Made by a program: the position numbers and the translations under genes. From Leptoclinus maculatus (lineage: Eukaryota > Chordata > Actinopteri > Perciformes > Stichaeidae): 64,000 nucleotides of DNA. Positions 1 through 28,372 of this stretch are shown piece by piece; the stretch's first letter is position 1, and each line of letters starts with the position of its first letter. The stretch covers positions 3,485,953 to 3,549,952 of the forward strand of contig JAVDOI010000016.1 of NCBI GenBank assembly GCA_032191485.1. The letters run 5' to 3'. The notes under the pieces are model-generated. The model was not told the origin of the DNA. It did not search any database and saw only the letters and a list, made by a program, of their open reading frames with translations.

Positions 1-1223
1 GGACAGGGAAGAGTTTTAAAGAGACGATTATGAGGACCGATGATGGACGGAGGACAGGAATGAATTATCGGTACATTGCTAATGTACGACTCTCTGTTCA
101 TGTATTCAAACTGCATCTGTGCAGCCAAATAATGTCCCACAACCCAACAAAACGTATTATATTCTCATCGGGATCCAAAAGTTTCCAAAAATACTAAATA
201 TGCCAGGTTGAATAAAGGGGAAAAGTGTCTGTAAGACATCTGGAATATTTCCCATTGATGAAATGAAGCAGCATGAAAACATGAAGTCTTGGATTCAATT
301 TATATATTCACGGATTCTATTATATATTTTACTCAGTTTAAATATTATGATACATAACATTATATTGCATGCATTAGGCAAATATTTTTGCCCAAATCGA
401 CTTACAGGAAGTGCATTATTTCCGCGATGGCTTCAATGAAGCGCTGGAACAGGCGGATACAGAATATATATCAAAACTCAGACCGACAGGGTGGAATAAG
501 TTGATTTTTCCAATTTTAAACCTGCAATAACTTGTAACCTCTGTGTTGTGTCTCACCGCTTTCATCGGCCTGGTTTCCAGCAGCAGCAGGCAGCTGTTTT
601 CAGTGAAACCGCTCTTATAAATCAGCGGCCCACTACCTGTCCAGCACACTATGACAGAGTTTAGCGACTAGCCGGTGAACGTGGTGAAGGCAGCAAACCA
701 GATATAAAATTCAAATGAATGCAAATGTTTCTCTCTATCTGCTGGATGTGTAAAAAGGCAACTATTTGCTAACACAATGATTTTTACGTCAATGTCTTTA
801 CAGCTTGGCTAAAAAAAATAAAATCAATTGTTGCTGCTTAAGGCTTTCATTTCTCTGAGAAGGATTCTTAGTTACCGAACAAACCCTCCAATCATCTGAC
901 GGCTAAAAGGAAAGCACCGTCCTCGGGATAAAGCTGCCAAAAGTGACATCTGTATTGGAGCCATAACATGACTAATAATGCTAGCAACGAGAGGCGTGAC
1001 CTCACACACGCATCATATTTCTGCCTCCCTGTCATCTTGGGAGGGCCACTCGCTGGAGGGAGGGAGGGAGGGAGGGAGGGGGGGGGCGTAAAAACAAGAA
1101 TTAGAGGGAAAGAGTTGAGCGCTGTTGGCTGGTGGCAGGCTGAGTTGCCATGGTAACTGTAGGGTGAGGTCACCCGGCTGCTGCAGTGCCAGCGTAGGGA
1201 CTCATTATGCCACCTCCCATCTA

Positions 1224-1254
<31 letters not shown>

Positions 1255-3244
1255 TCTTCTGTTGCTTTCACTCCAACTCTCTGTCCCTGTGCAGTCCCCC
1301 CCCCCTGTTTTCTCTCTCTTTCCTATTGTTTCAGCTCTGCCCCGACTGATGGGAGGGATGATAGAAGGGAGGGATGGATACATCAATAACTAGATGGAGA
1401 GAGAGAGAGAGACTGACAGATGAGAAGAAACAGACTATAAGCACAATGTCAACGTTTGAGGCGATGAGGATGGCTAACCACTGCAAAGACTTTTCTATAT
1501 TTTACACCTGGAGAGTTATGTTATTTCGATTCAAATTAGGGAGGAAGAGCTGGCAGACGAACAAGGTCCAAGGTCTAGGGGAGCAATGCAAGATACTCTC
1601 AATAAGACAGCCAAGGCCATCCGTAAGCTACTCTTCGGTAGCCCTTCTCACAAGGCTAATTACTTATACTGTAAGAAGTAATTATTACCGGAGGAGAGAC
1701 TGGCAAGCACTAGCTCGGCCCCCACAGTCGGTCACGTGATCCTCGTCTTGCACTTCATCCCTCGATGGCGTAGACGGTAGATAAGAAGTGGACCTATTGG
1801 TTTGTGTACTGCCGTTTTGAAGCCTCGAGTTCGACATTTTGGCCGTCGCCATCTTGACTTTTCGCAACCAGTGAAAGGAAGTGACTATATTTGGACTGGG
1901 GAGGAGTGACATAGAGACACCGTATATGGCCGTAGTGACCTGTCAATCACACGGTAGCCCCGCCCTAAAGCATACCTTGCTTTATAGTCTATTTTACTCT
2001 AAATGGGATCATAATTTACTAATTTTGTATTGAACAAGACTTGAAATTACAATGTTTACTGAGGTAATGAATCAAGTGAGAAGTGGGGTCATTTTCTCAT
2101 AGATTTCTATACAATTAGACTTATTTTTGCAACCAGAAGAGTCACTCCCTGCTGGTGCCTTCCAACCTTCAGAACTGGAGGTTGCCGCTTGCTCAAGATG
2201 AAGCTCCCAAGATGAAGCTGCTGGAGGCGGAGTCGGGTGACCTTTCAGCTTGCATTTACATCTGGCTGAGAGACAATAGTAGTGTGAGCCAGACCACCCA
2301 CACATTTTAAATGCTGAAAATGATGGCAGGGGAAGTCCAAAAACACAAAAAGCCGAAGGAGCTTTCCTGTACAGCATTTTTCCCTCTTTATTATTAAAAT
2401 GTACATGCATGTGATAACATTTAAAGTCTGTGAGGCTGTATGGTTCAGGGTGGGCATAGCAACTATCTGTCAAACCCAGGACCTTCTGGCTGTGAGGTGA
2501 ATAAACTGGCCAACCCGACATTATTTAGGAACACCTAAATCGGGTAAATGAGTATATCAGTAACTGACCTTCTGACAGATTACACTTGACCCGACGCATT
2601 TCCTCAATTTCTTCTTCCTCTCACCTCAAGAGTGACATGATATAAAGAGATGCAAATGAGGAAGCGGCTAAGAAATCACAGTTAATATGTCCCTTACAGA
2701 CAGCTAAATCACAGTAAATATGTCTTTTGCATGACTGTGATCAGAAGGACAGTTTCAAAAACACCGTGTCAAATTCAGTGACTGAAGAGGTCTTTCCTTT
2801 GGGGGAAGCCTCTGTGGCCTGCTTGACCGAACCGTGCCTCATTACTGCTGTCTGTCATTGAGCTCCTGCAGCTCATCCAGTCATGCGGACACATGGGACA
2901 TTTCCTGGAGGAGGGTACATGCTTATCTCTTTTGCCCGTAATATAATTATTTAGTTGTCCCTATCTTTGCTCATATCTTTGCTAAAGCTTATTTTCCTAT
3001 GCAAAACATAGTTTGTCCAATAATACATTTAACAACCTGTTCTTATTAAATGACTTTCTGAATTTCTCTGAATATTGAAGAACCTTTTGGGGGTTTTTGA
3101 GTGTTTGCCTGAGAAGAATTTAAATGAACTCGTGATGGATTTTGTCTGTATGTTTGACATTTTACACACAAAGTAATTGACAAAGGTTGCAGCCTGAGTG
3201 AAAATATTTCTCCCTAAAGAACTATTCATCTCTGTGTGTTGCAG
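1..3244 (+). other. camk2g: camk2g intron (5' end outside window)
   Basis: No coding exon found on the plus strand, and no HRDLK exon. It contains a GGGA/poly-G run (1057-1086), a (CT)n run (1228-1253) paired with a (GA)n run (1394-1411), and a dispersed repeat at about 1,740-2,190. The short open frames here are low-complexity. Confidence 0.6.
1740..2190. repeat. Dispersed repeat resembling a common teleost interspersed element
   Basis: The stretch with CCTGTCAATCACACGGTAGC, GCATACCTTGCTTTATAG, AAGTGAGAAGTGGGGTCATT and TTTTTGCAACCAGAAGAG matches my recollection of a repeat very frequent in percomorph fish genomic clones, here internally deleted. The exact ends are uncertain and no target duplication was identified. 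Confidence 0.45.
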
Positions 3245-20156
<16,912 letters not shown>

Positions 20157-20175
20157 ACGGAGAACCCAGGCCCAG
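20157..20175 (+). other. camk2g: camk2g 3' UTR, first segment before a splice donor
   Basis: Nineteen bases between the stop codon and a consensus donor (CCCAG|GTAAGG). The distance is below the roughly 50-nt rule for nonsense-mediated decay, so a 3' UTR intron is tolerable. A candidate acceptor is cctcctccag at 22553-22562. Confidence 0.6.
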
Positions 20176-20384
20176 GTAAGGTGACCACGCCTCACTGTTA
20201 TGACACTCTGCAGGGGGCAGTAAGAGTTTCATGCTGCATGTCAGGATTGTCGTAGACCAGGAGATTTGATGACTCGCTGACAATTTAGGGAGCCACCAAA
20301 TGATTTAGAGGCGCACAGGAAACGTGCACACATGAAACCAAATGTCTTTTCCATCCGACGTACTTGAATGGCTTTTTATTTTTT

Positions 20385-20650
20385 TTATTTTCATGACTTA
20401 TTTAAGACTTTTAAAACACATTTATGACTGACTATACTATGACATTTTTTCTTAAACTGTATTTTGCATTTTATGACACTTTATAACATGTTTTGGAACA
20501 CTGTACTCGTTTATAACATATTTATGTCATTATTTTTAAGGACTTTTTTTATGACATACTATTGACTTTTATATCACATTTTTTATGTCATGCTATTCTA
20601 TAATTTTTTGATTTACTACGTTTTTTTATCATATTTTTATTTGATGTTAT
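20385..20650. repeat. Degenerate AT-rich tandem array, left part
   Basis: Irregular reiterations of TATGAC, ACATACTAT and GACTTTT motifs without a fixed period. The same array continues at 21835 on the other side of the fold-back element. Confidence 0.55.
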
Positions 20651-20665
20651 ATTATGGCTGTTTAA

Positions 20666-21828
20666 TATGGAAGCCCATTCCCACCAGCAAAAAAAAAATA
20701 AGATCACTAAAAAAAAAAATAGTAACTTAAAAAATTCACAAAAAAAATGAATAAATCCACCCACAAAATAAATAATAATAATTCTAATCATTATTTTTTT
20801 TATTTTTTTTACTTCTTTTCCACCAGCAAAAAAAAAAAAAAAAACTTTTGGTGCATCCATCTGTAACCATAACACTGACCAGATTTATAGAAAGTCGAAA
20901 TTATGAGATACTTTAACACAACAGTCATAGAAGCAGCTATGACATATGAATGGATTGTGAGTACATTGAAGACTTCTTTAAAACGCGGCTTTACAACACA
21001 TGAAATACAGATGATGTTTCACATGGATTGTACTGAGCAAACGCACCCTTGAAGCTCTGGAGTATAAAGAATGAAACCAATGTGGCTGAGGTGGCGACCA
21101 ATAAACTATGGAAGCCCATTTACGCCAGCAAAAAAAAATTAAATTAAGATCACCAAAAAAAAAAATTATAATGAATTCACAAAAAAGAAAAAAAATGAAT
21201 TCACAAAAAAAAAATTAAATAATAATTAATTCACAAAAAAAAAAATATATATATATATATATTTTTTTTTTTTTACTTTTTCTCTGTCAGAAAAAAAGAA
21301 AAAGATGTTTCCAGTTGCTGTTTATTGGTCGCCACCTCAGCCACATTGGTTTCATTCTTTATACTCCAGAGCTTCAAGGGTGCGTTTGCTCAGTACAATC
21401 CATGTGAAACATCATCTGTATTTCATGTGTTGTAAAGCCACGTTTAAAGAAGTCTTCAATGTACTCACAATCCATTCATATGTCATAGCTGCTTCTATGA
21501 CTGTTGTGTTAAAGTATCTCATAATTTCGACTTTCTATAGCAACTGGAAAAATCTGGTCAGTGTTATGGTTACAGATGGATGCACCAAAAGTTTTTTTGT
21601 TTTTTTTGCTGGTGGAAAAAAGTAAAATAAAAAAAAAATAAAAAATTATTAGAATTATTATTTATTTTGTGGGTGGATTTATTTTATTTTTTATTTTTTT
21701 TTGTGAATTACATTTTCTTTTTCTTTTTTTTAAGTTACTATTTTTTTCTTTTTTAGTGATCTTGTTCATTTTTTTCTTTTTTTTTAGTGATCTTTTTTTT
21801 TTTTTGCTGGCGGGAATGGGCTTCCATA
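20666..21828. mobile_element. Fold-back transposable element with 6-bp target duplication
   Basis: The ends are exact inverted repeats (TATGGAAGCCCATTC at left, its complement at right) flanked by GTTTAA at 20660-20665 and 21829-21834. The arms extend far inward: 20666-21106 pairs with 21320-21828. The unique arm core at 20844-21106 is near-identical to the complement of 21320-21592, except for an 11-bp insertion in the right arm and differing A/T tracts. The central 213 bp contain a third copy of the terminus at 21107. There is no transposase frame, so it is non-autonomous. The superfamily cannot be assigned from what I see. It sits in the probable 3' UTR intron of camk2g. Confidence 0.85.
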
Positions 21829-21834
21829 GTTTAA

Positions 21835-22385
21835 AGATTTTAAATCACATTTTTAATGACATACTATAACATTACTTTATTCGACATACTATACTGTGAC
21901 ATTTTAGGGCTTTTTTTCGCCGTACTATAATCAGATTTTTTCTTTTGTTTTCATTTTGAAATACTAAACTGGCTTATGACTTTCAACATACTATACTAGA
22001 CTTTTTAGGACATATTTTTATAAATTGTTTGCCAGACTATACTATTTTATACTTTTTATAATATGACTCTTATCACATTTTTGTGATTTGTGGATCAGTG
22101 TATACTAACCTTTTCATATTTCTATGACATTTTAGGGCATTCTATATTATGACTTTTTTATTTGCATACTATGCTTTGACTTTTTAGGACATGTTTGTGG
22201 AATACTATACTTTTCAATTACATGTTTAAGACATACTCTACTATGACTATGTACACTGACTTTAATTAAAAATGTTAAGGCAAACTGACATTTGATTGCC
22301 ATTCTCATCACATACTATACTCTGACTATTTAATCATATTTCTTATGACATACTATACTGTGCCTTTTAAGTTACATTTATATAG
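21835..22385. repeat. Degenerate AT-rich tandem array, right part
   Basis: Repeats of the type ACATACTATACTNTGACTTT spaced about 45-60 bp apart, continuing the array seen left of the fold-back element. The element therefore inserted into a pre-existing array. Confidence 0.6.
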
Positions 22386-22562
22386 CTTTTCTATGGCCTT
22401 TTCATGCTGCTGTTAATTCTTTTATGTCATTTCCTAAGCTCTGAATAGCACAAACAAGATTCCAGTGACTGATATCTCAAAACCTCAACATGTAAATCCT
22501 AAAGCATCTGCATTGCTAGCTACACTTAGGGCAACACTAACCTTTTTATTCTTCCTCCTCCA

Positions 22563-24938
22563 GCTTTGCCTGACCTCTAAAGCTGTTTGGAGCATTTATC
22601 TCCGTTGTCGGATTGGTGCCTGGATCCTGACCAGGAAGAAGCTGCTTTGGAAAGTTGTAAAAACACAAAAGTGGGCGAAAACACATTATAAATTAAAAAA
22701 AAATAAAAATAAGAAGCCGATTTTCAAAAGCTTGCCTGAAAGACCGATCACACAGACCAACACCAATCCAGTCCAACCCTAGCTATGTGATGTCCGGGCC
22801 CGGCGGACGTCAGCCCCTTCTTGCAGATGGTGCATGCTTCTGGTGGCGACAGAGGGGCGATGCTGTCCTGGTCTTTGTCTCCCATGGCCTTTATTTCCCC
22901 GTCTGTTTTGTCTGCTATCAGGAAAAGTATTATAACTGTTCTATAAACAGAAAAAAAGTACACTTCACACACATAGTGAATAGAACAGGGGGGGGGGCAG
23001 CAAGTATAATATTGGAAAAATGTGATTTCTGTTTTGTTTTGTAGAGAGCAGCAGAATGTCCACTACTAGAATTACTGTTTGTTTTACAGTTCACGGGTAT
23101 ATCTGGCTTGGGTTTATGGGAACTAGAGCGACTAATATCAACTTAATATCAGAATTCTACATCCATTTTAGGTGTCAAAGTTTTAAAGGGGTTGAAAAAG
23201 GATGAATCTTAATCAAAAAGGGGCGATTTAGTTTGGTAGAATTGTGTATAAATGGGAGAACGGGGGAAACGGGATCTATTGTCAGGGTGTAGGGAAGCCA
23301 GTTAAGCATGCGTGTTATTTTTTATTTATTTGTTTTGCCTTGAGGTCCCGAGGTGTAAATACCAACACAAATATTCACACACACACACACACACACTCTC
23401 AAGGTCCCTACGCTCCATCCTTTAGGGTTAAGCCTCTCTTGAGCTTTAGACGCGTGTCCAGGCCAGCTCGTCCTGAAGTTGCAGAAGGCCTCCGTCGGTC
23501 TGCCCTGCAGTGATGGAGTTGAACACTGAGAGGCGCCGTCCATCAAAGTCTATAAAGCTCCGCTCATCTCTCAACTACCTAATCTGAAAGCATGGACCCA
23601 CTCTCACGGCAACTTTGTACTTTTCTTTCATCCGTTTTTTTCGTGTACTTTTGACGTGAAGCTTGAAATATTTAAACTATCTACTGGCCTGTACTGTTTT
23701 TGCACAGACACACTTAGGACTCAATGCTGTTGTGTTCGCTCTCCAGAGGGAGCGAACCTTTCTGCAACTTCAGGTTACGCTCGCCAACATTTCCCCCCCC
23801 GTCCACCCTACCTCTCCCCCTCTACTTCCATCATTCCTGCCTCTTATACTCTCCACGTCCTTCGCTTGGAGCCCTATTACTGTCCCAAGTAGCAACTCGC
23901 CGTGTAATGATGATGTCACCCTTATGCCTGTCTCTTGTTCTAAATTGTGTTCTTGAAATGTGTGTGTGTGTTGTCCGTTTTGGCTTGCTGTACTTCTGTG
24001 TGGAGTCCTGGAATTATTACAAAAAAAAGCATGTTTAAAAAGGGAATGCAGCTGAAGGATTAAGACTAAAAAAAAGGGCATGATGGGAAGAGGGCTCTGC
24101 CGGCTGGGGGGCTGCGGGACCTTCGCTGATGGCAATCAACGGATTTGGTCCTTTTTTTGTCACCGTTTCTGTGGTAAATGTGATGGTTGTTAGTGTTTTG
24201 ATGTTGATATTTTTATAGTTGTTTAAGCCAGAACTGTAAGAAAAATTTGGGAGACTGCCACAACCCTTTTTTTACTGTCCCTATTTCCCCCCCCTCACAC
24301 ACACACACACACACACACTGAATGCTGAAACCTTAAGACCAAACCACTTATTACACACCTGTGGCGACTTATATTGGAACTCACAACATCATTCTAAGCA
24401 CATGAGACGAAACATCTCTCTGTGTTAAACTTCACAGCACTGGTTTTTTCTCTCTTGTGTCGTAGAAACGTTGTGAGTGTGTGTGTGTGTGTTTTGTGCT
24501 ACGCTGCTCCATAGTAACTCGTGCGCGTCACGACGATGCTCCAAAGCATCGCACACCTTTTGGCTTTGTACGTACACCGAGACAGTCAAGCAGATTTTTA
24601 AAACTATATAAATAAAACCTTGTGAATCATATGTGAGACCCGTCCTGCTGTATCAACCGGCTGTGCTTCTTTCTGAGTGCTGTGTCGCATCTGACATGCC
24701 ATGAAAGCCCCCCCCCACACACACACACACACACACACGTTTTGCACCATGATGACGATGCGTTGTAAAACCATTACTGGAACTATGTGATGTGTTTTTT
24801 TATGGCTCTTAAGTAGGTCTGTTTGTGCTGTGGGCCCAGTTTGCGTGTTGATGCCGCCGATCTGAAGAGATGCTTTTCTTTGTGTATTTCCACACGTGTC
24901 ACGGGGATGTTTCAATGGAAATGTAAGATGCAATTAAA
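22563..24938 (+). other. camk2g: camk2g probable terminal 3' UTR exon
   Basis: Starts after a pyrimidine-rich acceptor (ttcttcctcctccag) and runs through mostly unique sequence to polyadenylation-like hexamers AATAAA at 24611-24616 and ATTAAA at 24933-24938. The GC-rich block around 22790-22880 looks more constrained than its surroundings. The exon start is inferred from the splice motif only. Confidence 0.45.
24611..24616 (+). terminator. camk2g: camk2g polyadenylation signal candidate
   Basis: AATAAA followed by a T/G-containing stretch, about 4.5 kb past the stop codon. An ATTAAA at 24933 is an alternative. Confidence 0.4.
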
Positions 24939-26419
24939 CTTTACGTGTTACCTTTAAAGACGGGAAACTGATCTGAGGGAACAACCAGCCGCATCGTCAG
25001 TTTGCCGAAGTATTTGGACAGTTGGATCAAGTTGAACATTTTTAATCGATCAATATGAAGCCAGAATTGATGTTCAACAGCAGACATTTTGACAAAAGAA
25101 AAGCCCAGTTGTAAAAAAAAAAAAATGGCATTAACTTTCTGGGGTACTATGTTAGTTACAAGCGCTTTTCTTGCCACGACAATAGATTCAGAATTGACAG
25201 ATTTTGACCGAAGAACAAACCGTTGATGCAGTGAGCCCACTCACACTTTTTATAGTTGGTTGTAGGACAGTGATTCCAAACCGTTTTGGCTTATGACCCT
25301 TTAAAACCAGGCAGTATCTACTCACAGCTGCTCATCACATATCAGTGGTGAGCAGGTATCATTTCAGAGGCCTGAAAAAAAAAAACTACCACAAATTTCA
25401 CAATGAAATAAATCTTTCTTCCTGTTAAAGGTTCCCTGTGGAGTTGTTGATAGATAGATGGAGCGAAGTTCTTCAGTGTGGTGTGATTCATATTCCTGCC
25501 AAAGGTCACACTATTCTACTGATCTACAGACGGCGACAACACGCAAGGAAGCGTAGCAAAGGCAGAAAAGACACTTTTCAGACAAAATCGGGAAGTAAAT
25601 CATTCAACATGTCTGTTAGACCTCAAAGATAAAGACGATGCAGAAACATTGCAAGAAAACTCCACAGAGCACCTTTAATCACCTCAGATTTATCCCAGGG
25701 GGGGGGATGGGGGACCACTGTTGTATTTTGTTATCTCCCAATTGTTAAATTGAATTACTGCAGAATTCCTAATTTTCTGATTTTCCAGGTAAAAAAAAAA
25801 TTATGTTTTATGCCACAATTATATGTCCATTTGCTCCTAAAAATAGAAAAACATGGCCGTGTCAGTGATCCATTGTAGTGTAATAGATTATTTAACATGA
25901 CAGGGTGTCGACTTTTGAGTCTCACTCATGTAAATAGGAAACGTGACCAAAAATCCGATCACCTTCACACACAGTAACGTCAGCTGCTCGCTGCTTCGAC
26001 CTACAAGAGAACGATAGTCCACAGTAGATCGAGTAAAGCGCCGCCTGTTCTGCTTCATATACATTTAATAACTCCATAGTTAAAATACTTTGGCAAATGT
26101 CTCATATATATATATATATATATTAGATGCAAACAGAACCTGACTGACCTGAGGGGAAGAAAACATTGGAATGTTGAAAAAAGGATCATTTTAAAAACCA
26201 CAATCTTTAAACACTATATATGCAGTTCTACAAATGGAGGAAATATGCATGTCTACTTTCTGGTAATTTTTCACTGTTTTCTTGATAAAGAAATCTATGT
26301 TACTTGCATCCTCGAGGTTATGAAATGGCTCCGTCTGAGAAATTGAAATCATGTGATGTTCTCTCACAGTAAAATGCATCAATGATTAGAAAAAAAGCCT
26401 TGGCTTGTATGTAAGTACG
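24939..26419. other. Intergenic region between the convergent genes
   Basis: No gene seen. It holds the 255-bp inverted-repeat element at 25424 and an (AT)n run at 26104-26123. The boundary with the ccdc88a 3' UTR is uncertain. Confidence 0.5.
25424..25678. mobile_element. Short inverted-repeat element (MITE-like)
   Basis: Left terminus TTAAAGGTTCCCTGTGGAGT and right terminus whose complement reads TTAAAGGTGCTCTGTGGAGT agree at 18 of 20 positions. 255 bp, with no transposase and a short internal open frame of no recognised family. The terminal TTAA on both sides may be part of the repeat or a TTAA target duplication. Confidence 0.65.
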
Positions 26420-26989
26420 TTTATTGCATCGCAGCCTGATACTAAAGGGGCTACGTGTGTCTATACTCTGAGTTTCATTTGGATGCTGGATTTTTTTGCA
26501 TGATCATACAGTTAATAAACATACATTAAAAAACTATCAGGTGTTTGGATGGTTGTTGTTCATAGCTTTATTAGAAAATGAAAGAGTATTTAATAAATAT
26601 AGCATTTCAACACTGGTGTCCGTTTCTCTCATGTTGCAGCTTTAAAATGTGTTGGATGCGGTTATTAAAGTGTCATTTTGTTATGTACAGCTGTTTTAAA
26701 TGAAGCATAAAGACAATATATACTTGTATTACATATTTAGATATTTAAATGCTATATATCATAAGATGTGTAATATTGTATCCGTTTAAATAATTAAGAG
26801 CAAAAGGTAAGGTTTTCTTTTAAATGTGAGAATGTACAAGACTGGAATATCTTAATGCATTCAACATACATAAAGCATGGACTGGTTATATGTGATATTT
26901 AAAACTATTTGAAAATTGTTCATAATATATTGATTTCTATCATTTGGCATAGCTTGATCGAGAACTTTCTTAACATACGTCTTTAAATG

Positions 26990-26995
26990 TTTATT
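26990..26995 (-). terminator. ccdc88a: ccdc88a polyadenylation signal candidate
   Basis: AATAAA on the minus strand, the first such hexamer met downstream of the girdin stop in my reading. Further copies lie at 26567 and 26420. Confidence 0.3.
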
Positions 26996-28318
26996 TTAAA
27001 GTAAGATTGTCCCTCTTATGCTGAGGATTTTCCATTCACACGGACCAATATTTAGTCATATTTATAGACTTTATACTTTACTATCACTGCAGTACTGACA
27101 GTCACCTCTAGGGAGTGCCACAGACCAAACAAATCAACCTAAACGTGACAAGGCAAGTAGCATCTCTTCAAACGTGCAGTGAGCATGTTAGCAAAGCAAT
27201 AGAGCTTTTCTTTTTAAAAGGTGTAATATCTTCATCATTTTTAAGTCTGTCCTAAAACAATCCGGTGCCCATTTATGCATTGCTGTAAACATTCCTCTTC
27301 ATACCGGCCATTGAAGGATCCCTTTGTAAGTGATGGGATACAAAGTCCTCAGGTTCTGGAAAATGTATTTGGAAGCGAGACAAAATCAATCTGGTATCTT
27401 CTAATCTAAAGTGGTGTTGGTGCAGAATGTCCTCTGTGATTGTACTATGAAGGCATTGACTTTAGGATCAATGACTGTAGACTTTGTCCAACGTGTAGGG
27501 ACACTGGCATGTGACTATGGTCTTAAGACAGACTTGAAAAGATGTGAAGCGAGTGTTTTTACACCTCTGATTCATGGCGATCTCTTTCCTCCCTCACTCA
27601 CTCAGGACACGGTGTGGAATAAAAACAAGAATAAATCCGATTCTGCTTTTTCCAGCTATCTTTTCGTGACTGACAATATTATAGGAGTGCAATGCTAAAC
27701 AGGTGGAGTACTCTTAAATACTCATCTTTAACTGGGCTCCCTCATCTTCAGAAAATTAGAAACACCTGGTAATACTATTAACCCCCCGACAGCCTCAAAA
27801 ATGACCGTAGAATTGAATCAACATCTCTGACAATATAAACAAAGACCTAACAAGGTAGGCTGTTGAAATAATAGCTGTAGATGGTACTGCACTGGTGTAC
27901 ACACAGCGACAGTGTATTACGCAATACGCTCCTGAAAATAACATTTGGGTCCGTGTGTTCTGGGAGGAATCAGCGTATAAATCACAAGAGCCAAGCGGAA
28001 GTCTTGATGAATTTTAATTACATCAAATGGATTTATGTAAAAAGTGGAAAAGGAGGAAAAACACTGGGTTTCATCATCACCATCATCACCATCATGTTCA
28101 ACACAGCAACAGAAATCTGCATGTACTGGGCAGGTTACAGGTCACCTATGCTGAGGAACTCAGGAAGTAGATACACAATGCTGCGATAGTAGGAAGTCCA
28201 CTGTAGTGTACGTTTACTGTTTTCCTTTTCAGAGCAGGATGAGAAGCGACAAATGAGATGGTTTCGTGAGATTTCAATGATATAGGATTTAAGATAAGAT
28301 GAACAGTGTGTAGGGTTT

Positions 28319-28326
<8 letters not shown>

Positions 28327-28370
<44 letters not shown>
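28327..28370. repeat. (GT)22 microsatellite
   Basis: Pure dinucleotide run in the presumed ccdc88a 3' UTR; reads as CA in the transcript. Confidence 0.95.

Positions 28371-28372
<2 letters not shown>

Noticed and set aside
892..1390. 164-codon minus-strand frame and its plus-strand partners
   Set aside because: Built from GGGA, CT and GA simple repeats; no conserved domain.
22465..22782. 105-codon plus-strand frame near the terminal camk2g UTR exon
   Set aside because: It spans the candidate acceptor at 22562, has no homology I recognise and ends in a Lys-rich A-tract.
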